Position numbers and translations under genes: made by a program
The notes under the pieces: generated by a model
Databases searched by the model: none
Told to the model about the DNA's origin: nothing
Seen by the model: only the letters and a program-made list of their open reading frames with translations
Shown: positions 8,172-17,129 of the stretch, one piece after another
Position numbering within the stretch: the first letter of the stretch is position 1
Layout of the letters: every line of letters starts with the position of its first letter
DNA from: Prevotella ihumii
GTDB taxonomy: Bacteria; Bacteroidota; Bacteroidia; Bacteroidales; Bacteroidaceae
NCBI RefSeq assembly: GCF_900155655.1
Contig: NZ_LT706987.1
Coordinates: 2,087,371 to 2,151,370, forward strand
Reading direction: 5' to 3'
Length of the DNA: 64,000 bases

Positions 8172-8522
8172 ATGTATTACACACTTTTTATCACCGTCTT
8201 AATAACGGCAGCCTTTTTGGTTTTAGCAGCATACGTTACTGCTAAATTATTGGGTCCCCGTTCATACAATCCTACAAAGGGTGAGCCTTACGAGTGTGGT
8301 ATCCCAACTTACGGTCCATCTTGGCTGCCAGTACACGTGGGTTACTACCTGTTTGCCATTCTTTTTTTGATGTTTGATGTGGAAACAGTATTTCTGTACC
8401 CTTGGGCTGTTGTAGTGAAGACATACGGTCCTTTAGCTTTGGCTACAATAGGATTTTTTATGTTAGTGTTGGTATTTGGCCTTGCATACGCTTGGCGGAA
8501 AGGAGCGCTTGAATGGAAATAA
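8172..8522 (+). CDS. nuoA: NADH-quinone oxidoreductase subunit A
   Basis: A 116-residue membrane subunit of respiratory complex I with three predicted helices. The conserved loop GEPYECGIPTYGPSW follows helix one, and FLMFDVETVFLYPWAVV covers the acidic helix. It helps form the quinone-site region and the start of the proton path. It is the first gene of a ten-gene operon and overlaps nuoB by 10 bp. No NuoE, NuoF or NuoG gene accompanies the operon. Confidence 0.96.
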   Translation: MYYTLFITVLITAAFLVLAAYVTAKLLGPRSYNPTKGEPYECGIPTYGPSWLPVHVGYYLFAILFLMFDVETVFLYPWAVVVKTYGPLALATIGFFMLVLVFGLAYAWRKGALEWK

Positions 8523-9406
8523 GAAAGCCGAAAATTAAGTCAATGCCATACGATGAGTGGAAAGGCAACGACACTTTGGAGAAGATGGCAACCGACCTCA
8601 ATGACGGGGGTACAAACCTTGTGTTGGGCAATCTTGACCAGTTGATAAACTGGGGGCGAAGCAACTCTCTTTGGTCGCTCACCTTTGCTACATCTTGCTG
8701 TGGTATCGAGTTTATGGCTGTGGGGTGTGCACGTTACGACTTCTCACGCTTTGGTTTTGAGGTAACACGTAACTCGCCACGTCAGGCAGACTTGATTATG
8801 TGTGCTGGTACTATCACAAACAAGATGGCACCAGCCTTGAAGCGTTTGTACGACCAAATGGCTGAACCTAAATACGTTATTGCCGTAGGTGGTTGCGCTA
8901 TATCGGGTGGTCCTTTCAAGGATAGCTATCACGTAATGCGTGGTATCGACGAAATTATTCCTGTGGATGTATATATCCCTGGTTGCCCTCCACGTCCTGA
9001 AGCCATTATGTATGGTATGATGCAATTGCAACGCAAGGTGAAGGTTGAAAAATTCTTTGGTGGTGCTAACCATAAGCAAACCCAAGAAGAGAGTGTGCTC
9101 GGAAAGAGTAACTCGGCACTTATCTTTGAAGAGAAGCTCGGCATTTCTCCCGAAGACATCAAGGAGAAGCGTGAAGCTGCGTGGGCTGAAAGCAAGAAGC
9201 CTGCTGCAAAACCTGCACGCCCTGCCGCTGCCGCTAAGCCTGCTGCACCTGCAAAGACAGAAGGCGAAGCTCCTAAGAAGGACACCATCGTGGTAGATAA
9301 GCCTGTAACAAAAGAAGATGTGGAGAAGTTGGGAAAAGAGTTGGATAAGCTTAACGAGGCTGCACCAACAAAACCAACTGAAGAGAATACAGCAAACAAC
9401 AATTAA
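8513..9406 (+). CDS. nuoB: NADH-quinone oxidoreductase subunit B with long Ala/Lys/Pro-rich tail
   Basis: The peripheral-arm subunit that holds cluster N2, the last iron-sulfur centre before quinone. The ligands are visible: Cys62-Cys63 (ATSCCGIEF), Cys128 (VGGCAISGG) and Cys158 (YIPGCPPRP). The core ends near residue 200. Residues ~222-297 form an extra low-complexity tail rich in Ala, Lys, Pro and Glu, ending in an acidic/Asn-rich stretch. NuoB is commonly 160-230 residues, so the tail is an addition. Its role is unknown; docking to an electron-donor protein in place of the missing NADH module is one possibility. Confidence 0.95.
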   Translation: MEIRKPKIKSMPYDEWKGNDTLEKMATDLNDGGTNLVLGNLDQLINWGRSNSLWSLTFATSCCGIEFMAVGCARYDFSRFGFEVTRNSPRQADLIMCAGTITNKMAPALKRLYDQMAEPKYVIAVGGCAISGGPFKDSYHVMRGIDEIIPVDVYIPGCPPRPEAIMYGMMQLQRKVKVEKFFGGANHKQTQEESVLGKSNSALIFEEKLGISPEDIKEKREAAWAESKKPAAKPARPAAAAKPAAPAKTEGEAPKKDTIVVDKPVTKEDVEKLGKELDKLNEAAPTKPTEENTANNN

Positions 9407-9420
9407 TAAGGTTCGGAAAA

Positions 9421-10995
9421 ATGAAATTAGAAAACAAAGAATTTGGTTTTGAGCGTTTTGCCGACGAAATGGCAAAACTGAAGAAAGAGCAGCATTTCGA
9501 CTACCTTGTTACGATTGTAGGAGAAGACTTCGGAGCAGAAGAAGGTCTCGGCTGTATCTATATATTTGAAAATACACAAACCCACGAGCGTTGCTCGGTG
9601 AAGCAAATGGCAAAGCAGGTGGGCGATGACTATGTTATCCCTACGGTCTGCAAGCTATGGGCTGATGCTGACTTGTTGGAACGTGAGGTTTATGATTTCT
9701 ATGGCATAAAATTCCTTGGTCACCCTGATATGCGCCGTCTCTATCTGAGAAACGACTTCAAGGGCTATCCTCTTCGCAAGGACTACGATATGGACCCAGC
9801 GAAGAATATGTATACCACCGAGGACGACATCGAGGTAGACACCACAACAGAGTGGAACTTGACAGCTGATGGTAAGCTCGTTGCTACTGCTCATAAGCTC
9901 TTTACAGACGATGAGTTTGTGGTGAACGTTGGTCCTCAGCACCCTTCTACACACGGTGTGTTGCGTCTGCAAACTGTGCTCGATGGTGAAAAAGTGAAGC
10001 GCATTTATCCACACCTTGGCTATATTCACCGTGGTATAGAAAAGATGTGTGAATCGTACACTTATCCACAAACGTTGGCTTTGACCGACCGTATGAACTA
10101 TCTCTCGGCTATGATGCACCGCCACGCTTTGGTAGGCGTTATAGAAGAGGCTATGGGGATAGAGTTGTCGGAGCGTATTCTTTATATTCGTACCATTATG
10201 GACGAGTTGCAACGCATTGACAATCACTTGCTTTACACCTCGTGCTGCGCTCAAGACTTGGGAGCATTGACAGGTATGCTCTACGGAATGCGCGACCGCG
10301 AACACGTATTGAACGTGATGGAGGAGACAACAGGTGGTCGCTTAATTCAGAACTATTATAGAATAGGTGGATTGCAAGCCGACATCGACCCTAACTTCGT
10401 GGCAAATACAAAGGCATTGTGCAAGTATCTTCGCCCAATGATACAAGAGTATCTTGATGTGTTCGGCGATAACGTGATTACACACCAACGCTTTGAAGGT
10501 ATCGGTGCGATGAACCAAGAAGACTGTATCAACTATGCTGTAACTGGTCCTGCTGGTCGTGCAAGTGGATGGAGAAACGACGTTCGCAAGTATCACCCAT
10601 ACGCAATGTATAATAAGGTGGACTTTGAAGAAATAGTTTTGACCAATGGCGACTCTATGGATAGATATTATTGCCACATCAAGGAAATGTATCAGAGTTT
10701 GAACATCATTGAGCAACTCATTGACAACATTCCTGAAGGCGACTTCTATATCAAGCAGAAACCTATTATCAAGGTTCCTGAAGGTCAGTGGTACTTCTCT
10801 GTGGAAGGTGCAAGCGGCGAGTTTGGTGCTTATTTGGATTCACGTGGAGACAAGAGCGCATACCGCTTAAAGTTCCGCCCAATGGGTCTTACCTTGGTAG
10901 GTGCGATGGATAAGATGTTGCAAGGTCAGAAGATTGCCGACTTGGTGACAACTGGTGCTGCGTTAGACTTCGTTATCCCAGACATCGACCGTTAA
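9421..10995 (+). CDS. nuoCD: NADH-quinone oxidoreductase fused subunit C/D
   Basis: 524 residues joining the 30-kDa NuoC domain (about 1-130, with REVYDFYGIKFLGHPDMRRL) to the 49-kDa NuoD domain (from ~160). HPSTHG at 174-179 is part of the quinone-binding pocket, and the protein ends in the conserved DFVIPDIDR. It forms the connecting module between cluster N2 and the membrane arm. Such fusions occur in Bacteroidetes and some enterobacteria. It follows nuoB by 14 bp. Confidence 0.95.
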   Translation: MKLENKEFGFERFADEMAKLKKEQHFDYLVTIVGEDFGAEEGLGCIYIFENTQTHERCSVKQMAKQVGDDYVIPTVCKLWADADLLEREVYDFYGIKFLGHPDMRRLYLRNDFKGYPLRKDYDMDPAKNMYTTEDDIEVDTTTEWNLTADGKLVATAHKLFTDDEFVVNVGPQHPSTHGVLRLQTVLDGEKVKRIYPHLGYIHRGIEKMCESYTYPQTLALTDRMNYLSAMMHRHALVGVIEEAMGIELSERILYIRTIMDELQRIDNHLLYTSCCAQDLGALTGMLYGMRDREHVLNVMEETTGGRLIQNYYRIGGLQADIDPNFVANTKALCKYLRPMIQEYLDVFGDNVITHQRFEGIGAMNQEDCINYAVTGPAGRASGWRNDVRKYHPYAMYNKVDFEEIVLTNGDSMDRYYCHIKEMYQSLNIIEQLIDNIPEGDFYIKQKPIIKVPEGQWYFSVEGASGEFGAYLDSRGDKSAYRLKFRPMGLTLVGAMDKMLQGQKIADLVTTGAALDFVIPDIDR

Positions 10996-11040
10996 GTGAG
11001 TTATGATAAAAAGTAATGAATTAAGAAATAAATCATATAC

Positions 11041-12135
11041 ATGTTCGATTTTAGTATAGTAACAAGATGGTTCGATGAGCTGCTAAGGGGAACTTTAGGG
11101 CTTGGTGATTTCGGTGCCATTCTTATCGAGTGTGTGATAGTTGGCTTGGCAATTATTATTGGCTATGCCGTTCTTGCTATCATACTCATCTTTATGGAAC
11201 GCAAGGTTTGTGCTTATTTCCAATGTCGTATCGGTCCTGTTCGTGTGGGCTGGTGGGGAACATTGCAAGTATTTGCCGACGTGTTGAAGATGTTGATTAA
11301 GGAAATCTTCGTAGTAGATAAGGCTGATAAACTGCTCTACTACTTAGCTCCGTTCCTTGTCATCACAGCCTCTATCGGTACTTTCTCGTTCCTTCCTTGG
11401 AACAAGGGAGCAGCCGTGTTAGACTTCAACGTGGGTATCTTCCTTGTAACAGCTATTAGTTCTATTGGTGTTTTGGGTGTTTTCATCGCTGGTTGGGCAA
11501 GTAACAACAAGTACTCGGTGCTTTCTGCTATGCGTGCAGCCGTTCAGATGATTTCATACGAGCTCTCTTTGGGTATCTGCTTGATTTCTGCTGTTATCCT
11601 TACAAATACAATGCAGATTTCGGGTATTGTGGAAGCACAGACAGGTCCTTGGCAGTGGCTTATCTTCCAAGGCCATATTCCTGCAACGTTGGGCTTCTTG
11701 GTGTTCTGTATTGCTGGTAACGCTGAGGCTAACCGTGGTCCTTTCGACTTGGCTGAGGCTGAAAGCGAGTTGACAGCAGGTTATCACACCGAGTACAGCG
11801 GTATGGGATTTGGCTTCTACTACTTGGCAGAATACCTCAATCTCTTTGTGATTTCGGGTCTTGCTACAACCATCTTCCTTGGCGGTTGGGCACCTATTAA
11901 TATAGGTATAGAGGGCTTCGATGCCTTGATGAACTACATCCCGGGCATCGTTTGGTTCCTTGGTAAGACCTTTGTGGTAGTATTCCTTCTTATGTGGATA
12001 CGTTGGACTTTCCCTCGTTTGCGTGTTGACCAGATTTTGAAGCTCGAATGGAAGTATCTTATGCCATTGAGCCTTGTTATCTTGGTGCTTATGACAGTTT
12101 GTGTAGCGTTCGGTTGGACATTCACAATAGCATAA
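11041..12135 (+). CDS. nuoH: NADH-quinone oxidoreductase subunit H
   Basis: A 364-residue membrane subunit (about eight helices) at the join of the peripheral and membrane arms, lining the quinone channel. Typical segments are MERKVCAYFQCRIGPVRVG, the acidic loop GNAEANRGPFDLAEAESEL and IRWTFPRLRVDQ. The start ATG at 11041 follows a 45-bp gap after nuoCD. Confidence 0.96.
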   Translation: MFDFSIVTRWFDELLRGTLGLGDFGAILIECVIVGLAIIIGYAVLAIILIFMERKVCAYFQCRIGPVRVGWWGTLQVFADVLKMLIKEIFVVDKADKLLYYLAPFLVITASIGTFSFLPWNKGAAVLDFNVGIFLVTAISSIGVLGVFIAGWASNNKYSVLSAMRAAVQMISYELSLGICLISAVILTNTMQISGIVEAQTGPWQWLIFQGHIPATLGFLVFCIAGNAEANRGPFDLAEAESELTAGYHTEYSGMGFGFYYLAEYLNLFVISGLATTIFLGGWAPINIGIEGFDALMNYIPGIVWFLGKTFVVVFLLMWIRWTFPRLRVDQILKLEWKYLMPLSLVILVLMTVCVAFGWTFTIA

Positions 12136-12176
12136 GAGGTTAATCATAAAGTAGAAATAAAGAATTCATTATTCTA

Positions 12177-12710
12177 ATGGAAAATAAAGAATCATATTTC
12201 GGTGAGATAGGAAGTGCTTTTAAGACCTTGGCAACCGGTTTGAAGACCACAATGAAGGAATACTTCACGCCAAAGTCGACAGAGCAATATCCTGAAAACC
12301 GTAAAACAACGCTTCACGTTGCCCAACGCCACCGTGGTCGCTTGGTGTTCAAGCGTGATGAAAGCGAAAATTATAATTGCGTTGCTTGCTTGATGTGTGA
12401 GAAAGCGTGTCCTAATGGCACTATCCGCATCACAAGCGAAATGCGTACAGACCCTGAAACTGGTAAGAAGAAGCGTGCGCTTTTGAACTATCAGTACGAT
12501 ATGGGCGACTGTATGTTCTGCCAACTTTGTGTAAACGCTTGTAACTTTGATGCTATCGAGTTTACAAACGACTTTGAAAACGCTGTTTTCGATCGTTCGC
12601 AACTCGTTATCCATCTAAATGAAGAAGTGTACAAGGGCGGTTCGCTACCTAATATTATTGATGGTGGAGCTGATTGGCAAGTAGGAACGTTTAACACTAA
12701 AACCAAGTAA
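12177..12710 (+). CDS. nuoI: NADH-quinone oxidoreductase subunit I
   Basis: A 177-residue 2x[4Fe-4S] ferredoxin-like subunit that passes electrons towards cluster N2. The two cysteine sets are C68-C71-C74-C78 (CVACLMCEKACP) and C112-C115-C118-C122 (CMFCQLCVNAC). In complexes lacking NuoEFG, ferredoxin or another donor is thought to deliver electrons at or near this end. Confidence 0.95.
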   Translation: MENKESYFGEIGSAFKTLATGLKTTMKEYFTPKSTEQYPENRKTTLHVAQRHRGRLVFKRDESENYNCVACLMCEKACPNGTIRITSEMRTDPETGKKKRALLNYQYDMGDCMFCQLCVNACNFDAIEFTNDFENAVFDRSQLVIHLNEEVYKGGSLPNIIDGGADWQVGTFNTKTK

Positions 12711-12724
12711 TAGGAGATAAAGTT

Positions 12725-13261
12725 ATGGCTAAATTAATTGTATTTGCTATTTTGGCGGTGGTGATACTTGCTTCTGCGGTATTCTGCGTGTCAACAAAGC
12801 GCATTATGCGAGCTGCAACAGCATTGTTGTTTGTGCTCTTTGGCGTAGCAGGACTTTATTTCCTGCTGGATTATACATTCCTCGGTACTGCCCAAATCAG
12901 TATTTATGCGGGTGGTATTACAGTAATGTATATCTTTGCTATTCAGTTGGTTAGCAAGCGTACACTTCAAGGTTTGTCTGAGAGATGGATGGGTAAGCGT
13001 ACACTTCTTGCTGCATTGATAGCTTTGGTAGGTGCTGCCACAGTATTGGGTGTATTCTGTAAAAACAAGATTCTTTCAGAACTTGTGTCTACCAATACGC
13101 CAAACACTGAAGTTACAATGGAAGTTATCGGTAAGAACTTGATGAGTGCCGACAAGTATGGCTATGTATTGCCATTCGAGTTTATCTCAGTGTTCTTGTT
13201 GGCTTGTATCATCGGCGGCTTAGTTATTCTTAATATTCGTAAAAATGAGGAGGTAAAATAA
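12725..13261 (+). CDS. nuoJ: NADH-quinone oxidoreductase subunit J
   Basis: A 178-residue membrane subunit with five predicted helices. YAGGITVMYIFAIQLV is the conserved helix-three region that changes shape during turnover. Its stop codon overlaps the nuoK start by one base, suggesting coupled translation. Confidence 0.93.
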   Translation: MAKLIVFAILAVVILASAVFCVSTKRIMRAATALLFVLFGVAGLYFLLDYTFLGTAQISIYAGGITVMYIFAIQLVSKRTLQGLSERWMGKRTLLAALIALVGAATVLGVFCKNKILSELVSTNTPNTEVTMEVIGKNLMSADKYGYVLPFEFISVFLLACIIGGLVILNIRKNEEVK

Positions 13262-13569
13262 TGATACCAGTAGAATATTTTTTCGTCCTTAGTGGATTGT
13301 TATTTTTTATTGGAGTCTTTGGTTTTGTAACTCGTCGCAACCTTGTTGCAATGCTTATCTCCGTAGAGTTAGTTCTCAATAGCGTAGATCTCAATTTTGC
13401 TGCGTTCAATCGTATGCTCTATCCAGATGGATTTGAAGGTATGTTCTTTACCATCTTTTCAATCGGTGTGAGTGCGGCTGAGTCGGCTGTTGCCCTCGCT
13501 ATTATTATTAATGTTTACCGTCATCTCCACAGCGATCAGGTGAACAGTATTGAAAATATGAAATTATAA
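13261..13569 (+). CDS. nuoK: NADH-quinone oxidoreductase subunit K
   Basis: A 102-residue, three-helix subunit. The conserved glutamates of the proton path are present in VAMLISVELVLNSVDLNF and IGVSAAESAVALAI. It is of normal length for the family and directly abuts nuoJ and nuoL. Confidence 0.95.
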   Translation: MIPVEYFFVLSGLLFFIGVFGFVTRRNLVAMLISVELVLNSVDLNFAAFNRMLYPDGFEGMFFTIFSIGVSAAESAVALAIIINVYRHLHSDQVNSIENMKL

Positions 13570-13576
13570 GAAAGCT

Positions 13577-15601
13577 ATGTTTGATTACGCATTTTTGATA
13601 CTTCTCCTTCCATTCCTGAGCGCAATAGTTTTGGGATTGGCTGGTATGAAGATGCCGAGACCCGTAGCTGGTTTCATCGGCACAACGATGTTGGGCGTGC
13701 TTTTTGCAATGAGCCTTTACACTGCTTATCATTACTTCTTCTACACGGGCGAATACACTGCTATGGGGCAGACGTTCAATGTGGTGGACGGACGATTGGC
13801 AAGTGGTGTTTATCCAACAGTAACGGTCTTCAACATCACTTGGTTGAAGTTTTCTGAGTTCTTGACCTTTAACATTGGTTTCCGTTTGAGCCCAATCAGT
13901 GTGATGATGCTTGTTGTTATCACAACGATTAGCTTTATGGTTCACATCTATTCGTTTGGTTATATGGCTGAACGCGATGAGAAATATAAGTTTGAGGAAT
14001 ATGAACACGGTTTCCAACGTTTCTATGCCTACCTCTCAATGTTTACAATGTCAATGTTGGGCTTGGTAGTTGCAACTAACGTATTCCAGATGTATCTCTT
14101 TTGGGAGTTGGTGGGTGTATGTTCTTACTTGCTCATTGGTTTTTATTATCCAAAGCATACAGCAGTTCACGCAAGTAAGAAAGCGTTCATTGTTACACGC
14201 TTTGCCGACTTGTTCTTCCTCATTGGTATCTTGTTCTTTAGCTTCTATGTAGGCACATTCAATTATGATTTGTCTGCCGATCCTTCATTGGTTGGCAAGT
14301 TGACAGCCGTAGCTACCAATCCTAACACAGCTTGGGTAATCCCAACAGCATTGTTCTTGATGTTTATTGGTGGTGCAGGTAAGTCTGCAATGTTCCCACT
14401 TCACATTTGGTTGCCAGATGCTATGGAAGGTCCAACACCTGTTTCAGCGTTAATTCACGCTGCTACAATGGTTGTTGCAGGTGTATTCCAAGTGGCAAGT
14501 ATGTTCCCAATCTACATTAAGTTCGGGGCTGTTGAACAGTTGCACTGGATAGCTTACATTGCTGCATTTACAGCGTTCTATGCTGCTGCAGTAGCTTGTT
14601 GTCAGCGTGACATTAAGCGTGGTTTGGCATTTTCAACCATCTCGCAGATTGCTTATATGCTCGTTGCACTCGGTGTATGTTTTGCTATTGAGAACGAAGA
14701 AGGCGGTTTGGGCTATATGGCTTCAATGTTCCACCTCTTTACCCACGCTATGTTCAAGGCGTTGTTGTTCCTTTGCTCTGGTGCAATTATTGTTATCATC
14801 GGCAGCAACTTCAAGGAATATATGGGCGGCTTGCACAAATATATGCCTATCACCAATGCTTGTTTCTTGATAGGTTGCATTGCTATCAGCGGTGTATGGC
14901 CTTTTGCAGGCTTCTTTTCTAAAGACGAAATCGTTAGTGCTTGTTTCCAATTCTCTCCAGCTTTGGGTTGGTTTATGACTTTGGTATCAGGTATGACCGC
15001 TTTCTATATGTTCCGTTTGTACTACGTTATCTTCTGGGGCAAGTCTTATTATGAAGAAGACCCTGAAAACCGTCGCAAACCACAGGAAGTACCATTTGTT
15101 ATGTGGGGTCCATTGGTATTCCTCGCTATTATTTCTATCTTTGCTGGTTGGATACCATTTGGTCATTTTGTGTCAGCCACAGGTCAGAGTGCTGAAATCC
15201 ATTTGCAGCACTTCCATTTCTCAAGTGTAGCTTGGTTCAGTCTTTTGGCAGCAGCTATTGGCATCAGTCTTGCCACATGGATGTATATGCCAAAGAACAA
15301 TCCTGTTGCCGACATGCTTGCTAAGCGTATGCCAGTGATGCACAAAGCAGCTCTCAATCGTTTCTACATTGACAACGTTTGGCAGTTCTTTACCCACAAG
15401 GTGGTATTCCGTTTCTTCTCAATTCCTATTGCTTGGTTCGACCGTCAAGTTATCGATGGTACATTCAATTTCCTTGCTTGGGGAACTCAAGAGGCAGGCG
15501 AGAGCATTCGTCCTTGGCAGAGTGGCGACGTTCGCCATTATGCAATATGGTTCATTACAGGAACCGTGGCTTTAACATTAGTAATACTTTGCTTGATATA
15601 A
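13577..15601 (+). CDS. nuoL: NADH-quinone oxidoreductase subunit L (antiporter-like)
   Basis: The largest proton-pumping subunit, 674 residues, with about 14-16 helices. The key charged helix is seen in YLFWELVGVCSYLLIGFY. The lysine/histidine region follows in PLHIWLPDAMEGPTPVSAL, and HLFTHAMFKALLFL is also present. The C-terminal part carries the long amphipathic arm that clamps NuoM and NuoN. Confidence 0.96.
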   Translation: MFDYAFLILLLPFLSAIVLGLAGMKMPRPVAGFIGTTMLGVLFAMSLYTAYHYFFYTGEYTAMGQTFNVVDGRLASGVYPTVTVFNITWLKFSEFLTFNIGFRLSPISVMMLVVITTISFMVHIYSFGYMAERDEKYKFEEYEHGFQRFYAYLSMFTMSMLGLVVATNVFQMYLFWELVGVCSYLLIGFYYPKHTAVHASKKAFIVTRFADLFFLIGILFFSFYVGTFNYDLSADPSLVGKLTAVATNPNTAWVIPTALFLMFIGGAGKSAMFPLHIWLPDAMEGPTPVSALIHAATMVVAGVFQVASMFPIYIKFGAVEQLHWIAYIAAFTAFYAAAVACCQRDIKRGLAFSTISQIAYMLVALGVCFAIENEEGGLGYMASMFHLFTHAMFKALLFLCSGAIIVIIGSNFKEYMGGLHKYMPITNACFLIGCIAISGVWPFAGFFSKDEIVSACFQFSPALGWFMTLVSGMTAFYMFRLYYVIFWGKSYYEEDPENRRKPQEVPFVMWGPLVFLAIISIFAGWIPFGHFVSATGQSAEIHLQHFHFSSVAWFSLLAAAIGISLATWMYMPKNNPVADMLAKRMPVMHKAALNRFYIDNVWQFFTHKVVFRFFSIPIAWFDRQVIDGTFNFLAWGTQEAGESIRPWQSGDVRHYAIWFITGTVALTLVILCLI

Positions 15602-15605
15602 AGAG

Positions 15606-17117
15606 ATGAGTTGGATTTTAACGATATTTGTAATAATCCCCGTACTGATGCTCTTAGGCCTTTGGGTGGCTAAGAACGACAATCAGGTACGTGGCGTGAT
15701 GGTAGCAGGTTCTACGGTCTTGTTGGCTGGAGCTATATGGCTCACCATCTATTTTGTGCAGCAGCGTGCAGCAGGAAACACCGATACAATGCTGTTGGCT
15801 AATTCTATGATGTGGTTCAAACCACTGAACATAGCTTTTGCCGTAGGTGTTGACGGTATTTCTGTTGTAATGATATTGCTTTCAGCTATCATCGTGTTCA
15901 CAGGAACTTTTGCCAGCTGGCAGTTAGAACCAATGAAGAAGGAATATTTCCTTTGGTTCGTATTGCTTTCATCAGGTGTATTCGGTTTCTTTATCTCAAC
16001 CGATATGTTCACGATGTTTATGTTCTATGAAGTAGCTTTGATTCCTATGTACCTTTTGATTGGTGTTTGGGGAACAGGCGCAAAGGAATATTCGGCAATG
16101 AAACTTACCCTTATGTTGATGGGTGGTTCAGGTTTGTTGATTTTCGGCTTCCTTGGCATCTACTACTTCAGCGGAGCTTCAACTATGGACGTTATCGAAT
16201 TGGCAAAGATGCACGCAATGTCTAAGGAGGTTCAGAACATCTTCTTCCCATTCGTCTTTGTAGGTTTCGGTATTCTTGGCGCATTGTTCCCATTCCATAC
16301 TTGGTCGCCTGACGGTCACGCTTCAGCCCCAACCGCTGTGTCAATGCTCCACGCAGGTGTATTGATGAAGTTGGGAGGCTATGGCTGCTTGCGTATCGCT
16401 ATGTTCATTATGCCTGATGCACTCGAAATGTGGGCACCTGTGTTCCTTGTACTTACTACTATCTCTGTGGTATATGGTGCGCTTTCGGCTTGTGTACAGA
16501 CCGACTTGAAGTACATCAATGCTTACTCATCAGTTTCACACTGCGGTATGGTGCTTTTCGCTTTGGTTATGACCACACAGACTGCCATTACAGGTGCTAT
16601 CCTTCAGATGCTTTCACACGGATTGATGACCGCACTCTTCTTTGCTTGTATCGGTATGATTTACCATCGTGCAGGCACTCGTGATGTGCGTTATTTGGGT
16701 GGTTTGATGAAGGTTATCCCATTCCTTGCCGTTTCATACGTTGTGGCAGGTTTGGCAAACCTTGGTCTACCGGGCTTCTCAGGCTTCGTTGCCGAAATGA
16801 CCATTTTCGTAGGTTCGTTTGAAAATGCAGGACTTTTCCACCGTGTTTGTACCATAACTGCTTGTACCTCAATTGTGGTTACAGCCGTTTACATCCTTCG
16901 TGTGGTAGGTAAGATTTTGTTCCAAACCATTCCAAATCAGAAGTTCTACGAGCTTCACGATGCTACTTGGGACGAACGCTTTGCCATTGCAGGACTCATT
17001 TTCTGTGTTGCAGGACTTGGTCTTTGTCCTCTCTTCTTCGAGAATATGATTATTGATGCTGTTGGTCCTATCTTCGACCACATCATTGCATACGTTCCAA
17101 ATTTGGGTAATCTTTAA
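15606..17117 (+). CDS. nuoM: NADH-quinone oxidoreductase subunit M (antiporter-like)
   Basis: A 503-residue proton-pumping membrane subunit. Conserved segments are FMFYEVALIPMYLLIGVWG (essential Glu), PFHTWSPDGHASAPTAVS and LQMLSHGLMTALFFACIG. It starts four bases after nuoL, consistent with one transcript. Confidence 0.96.
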   Translation: MSWILTIFVIIPVLMLLGLWVAKNDNQVRGVMVAGSTVLLAGAIWLTIYFVQQRAAGNTDTMLLANSMMWFKPLNIAFAVGVDGISVVMILLSAIIVFTGTFASWQLEPMKKEYFLWFVLLSSGVFGFFISTDMFTMFMFYEVALIPMYLLIGVWGTGAKEYSAMKLTLMLMGGSGLLIFGFLGIYYFSGASTMDVIELAKMHAMSKEVQNIFFPFVFVGFGILGALFPFHTWSPDGHASAPTAVSMLHAGVLMKLGGYGCLRIAMFIMPDALEMWAPVFLVLTTISVVYGALSACVQTDLKYINAYSSVSHCGMVLFALVMTTQTAITGAILQMLSHGLMTALFFACIGMIYHRAGTRDVRYLGGLMKVIPFLAVSYVVAGLANLGLPGFSGFVAEMTIFVGSFENAGLFHRVCTITACTSIVVTAVYILRVVGKILFQTIPNQKFYELHDATWDERFAIAGLIFCVAGLGLCPLFFENMIIDAVGPIFDHIIAYVPNLGNL

Positions 17118-17129
17118 TAAACTGACGAA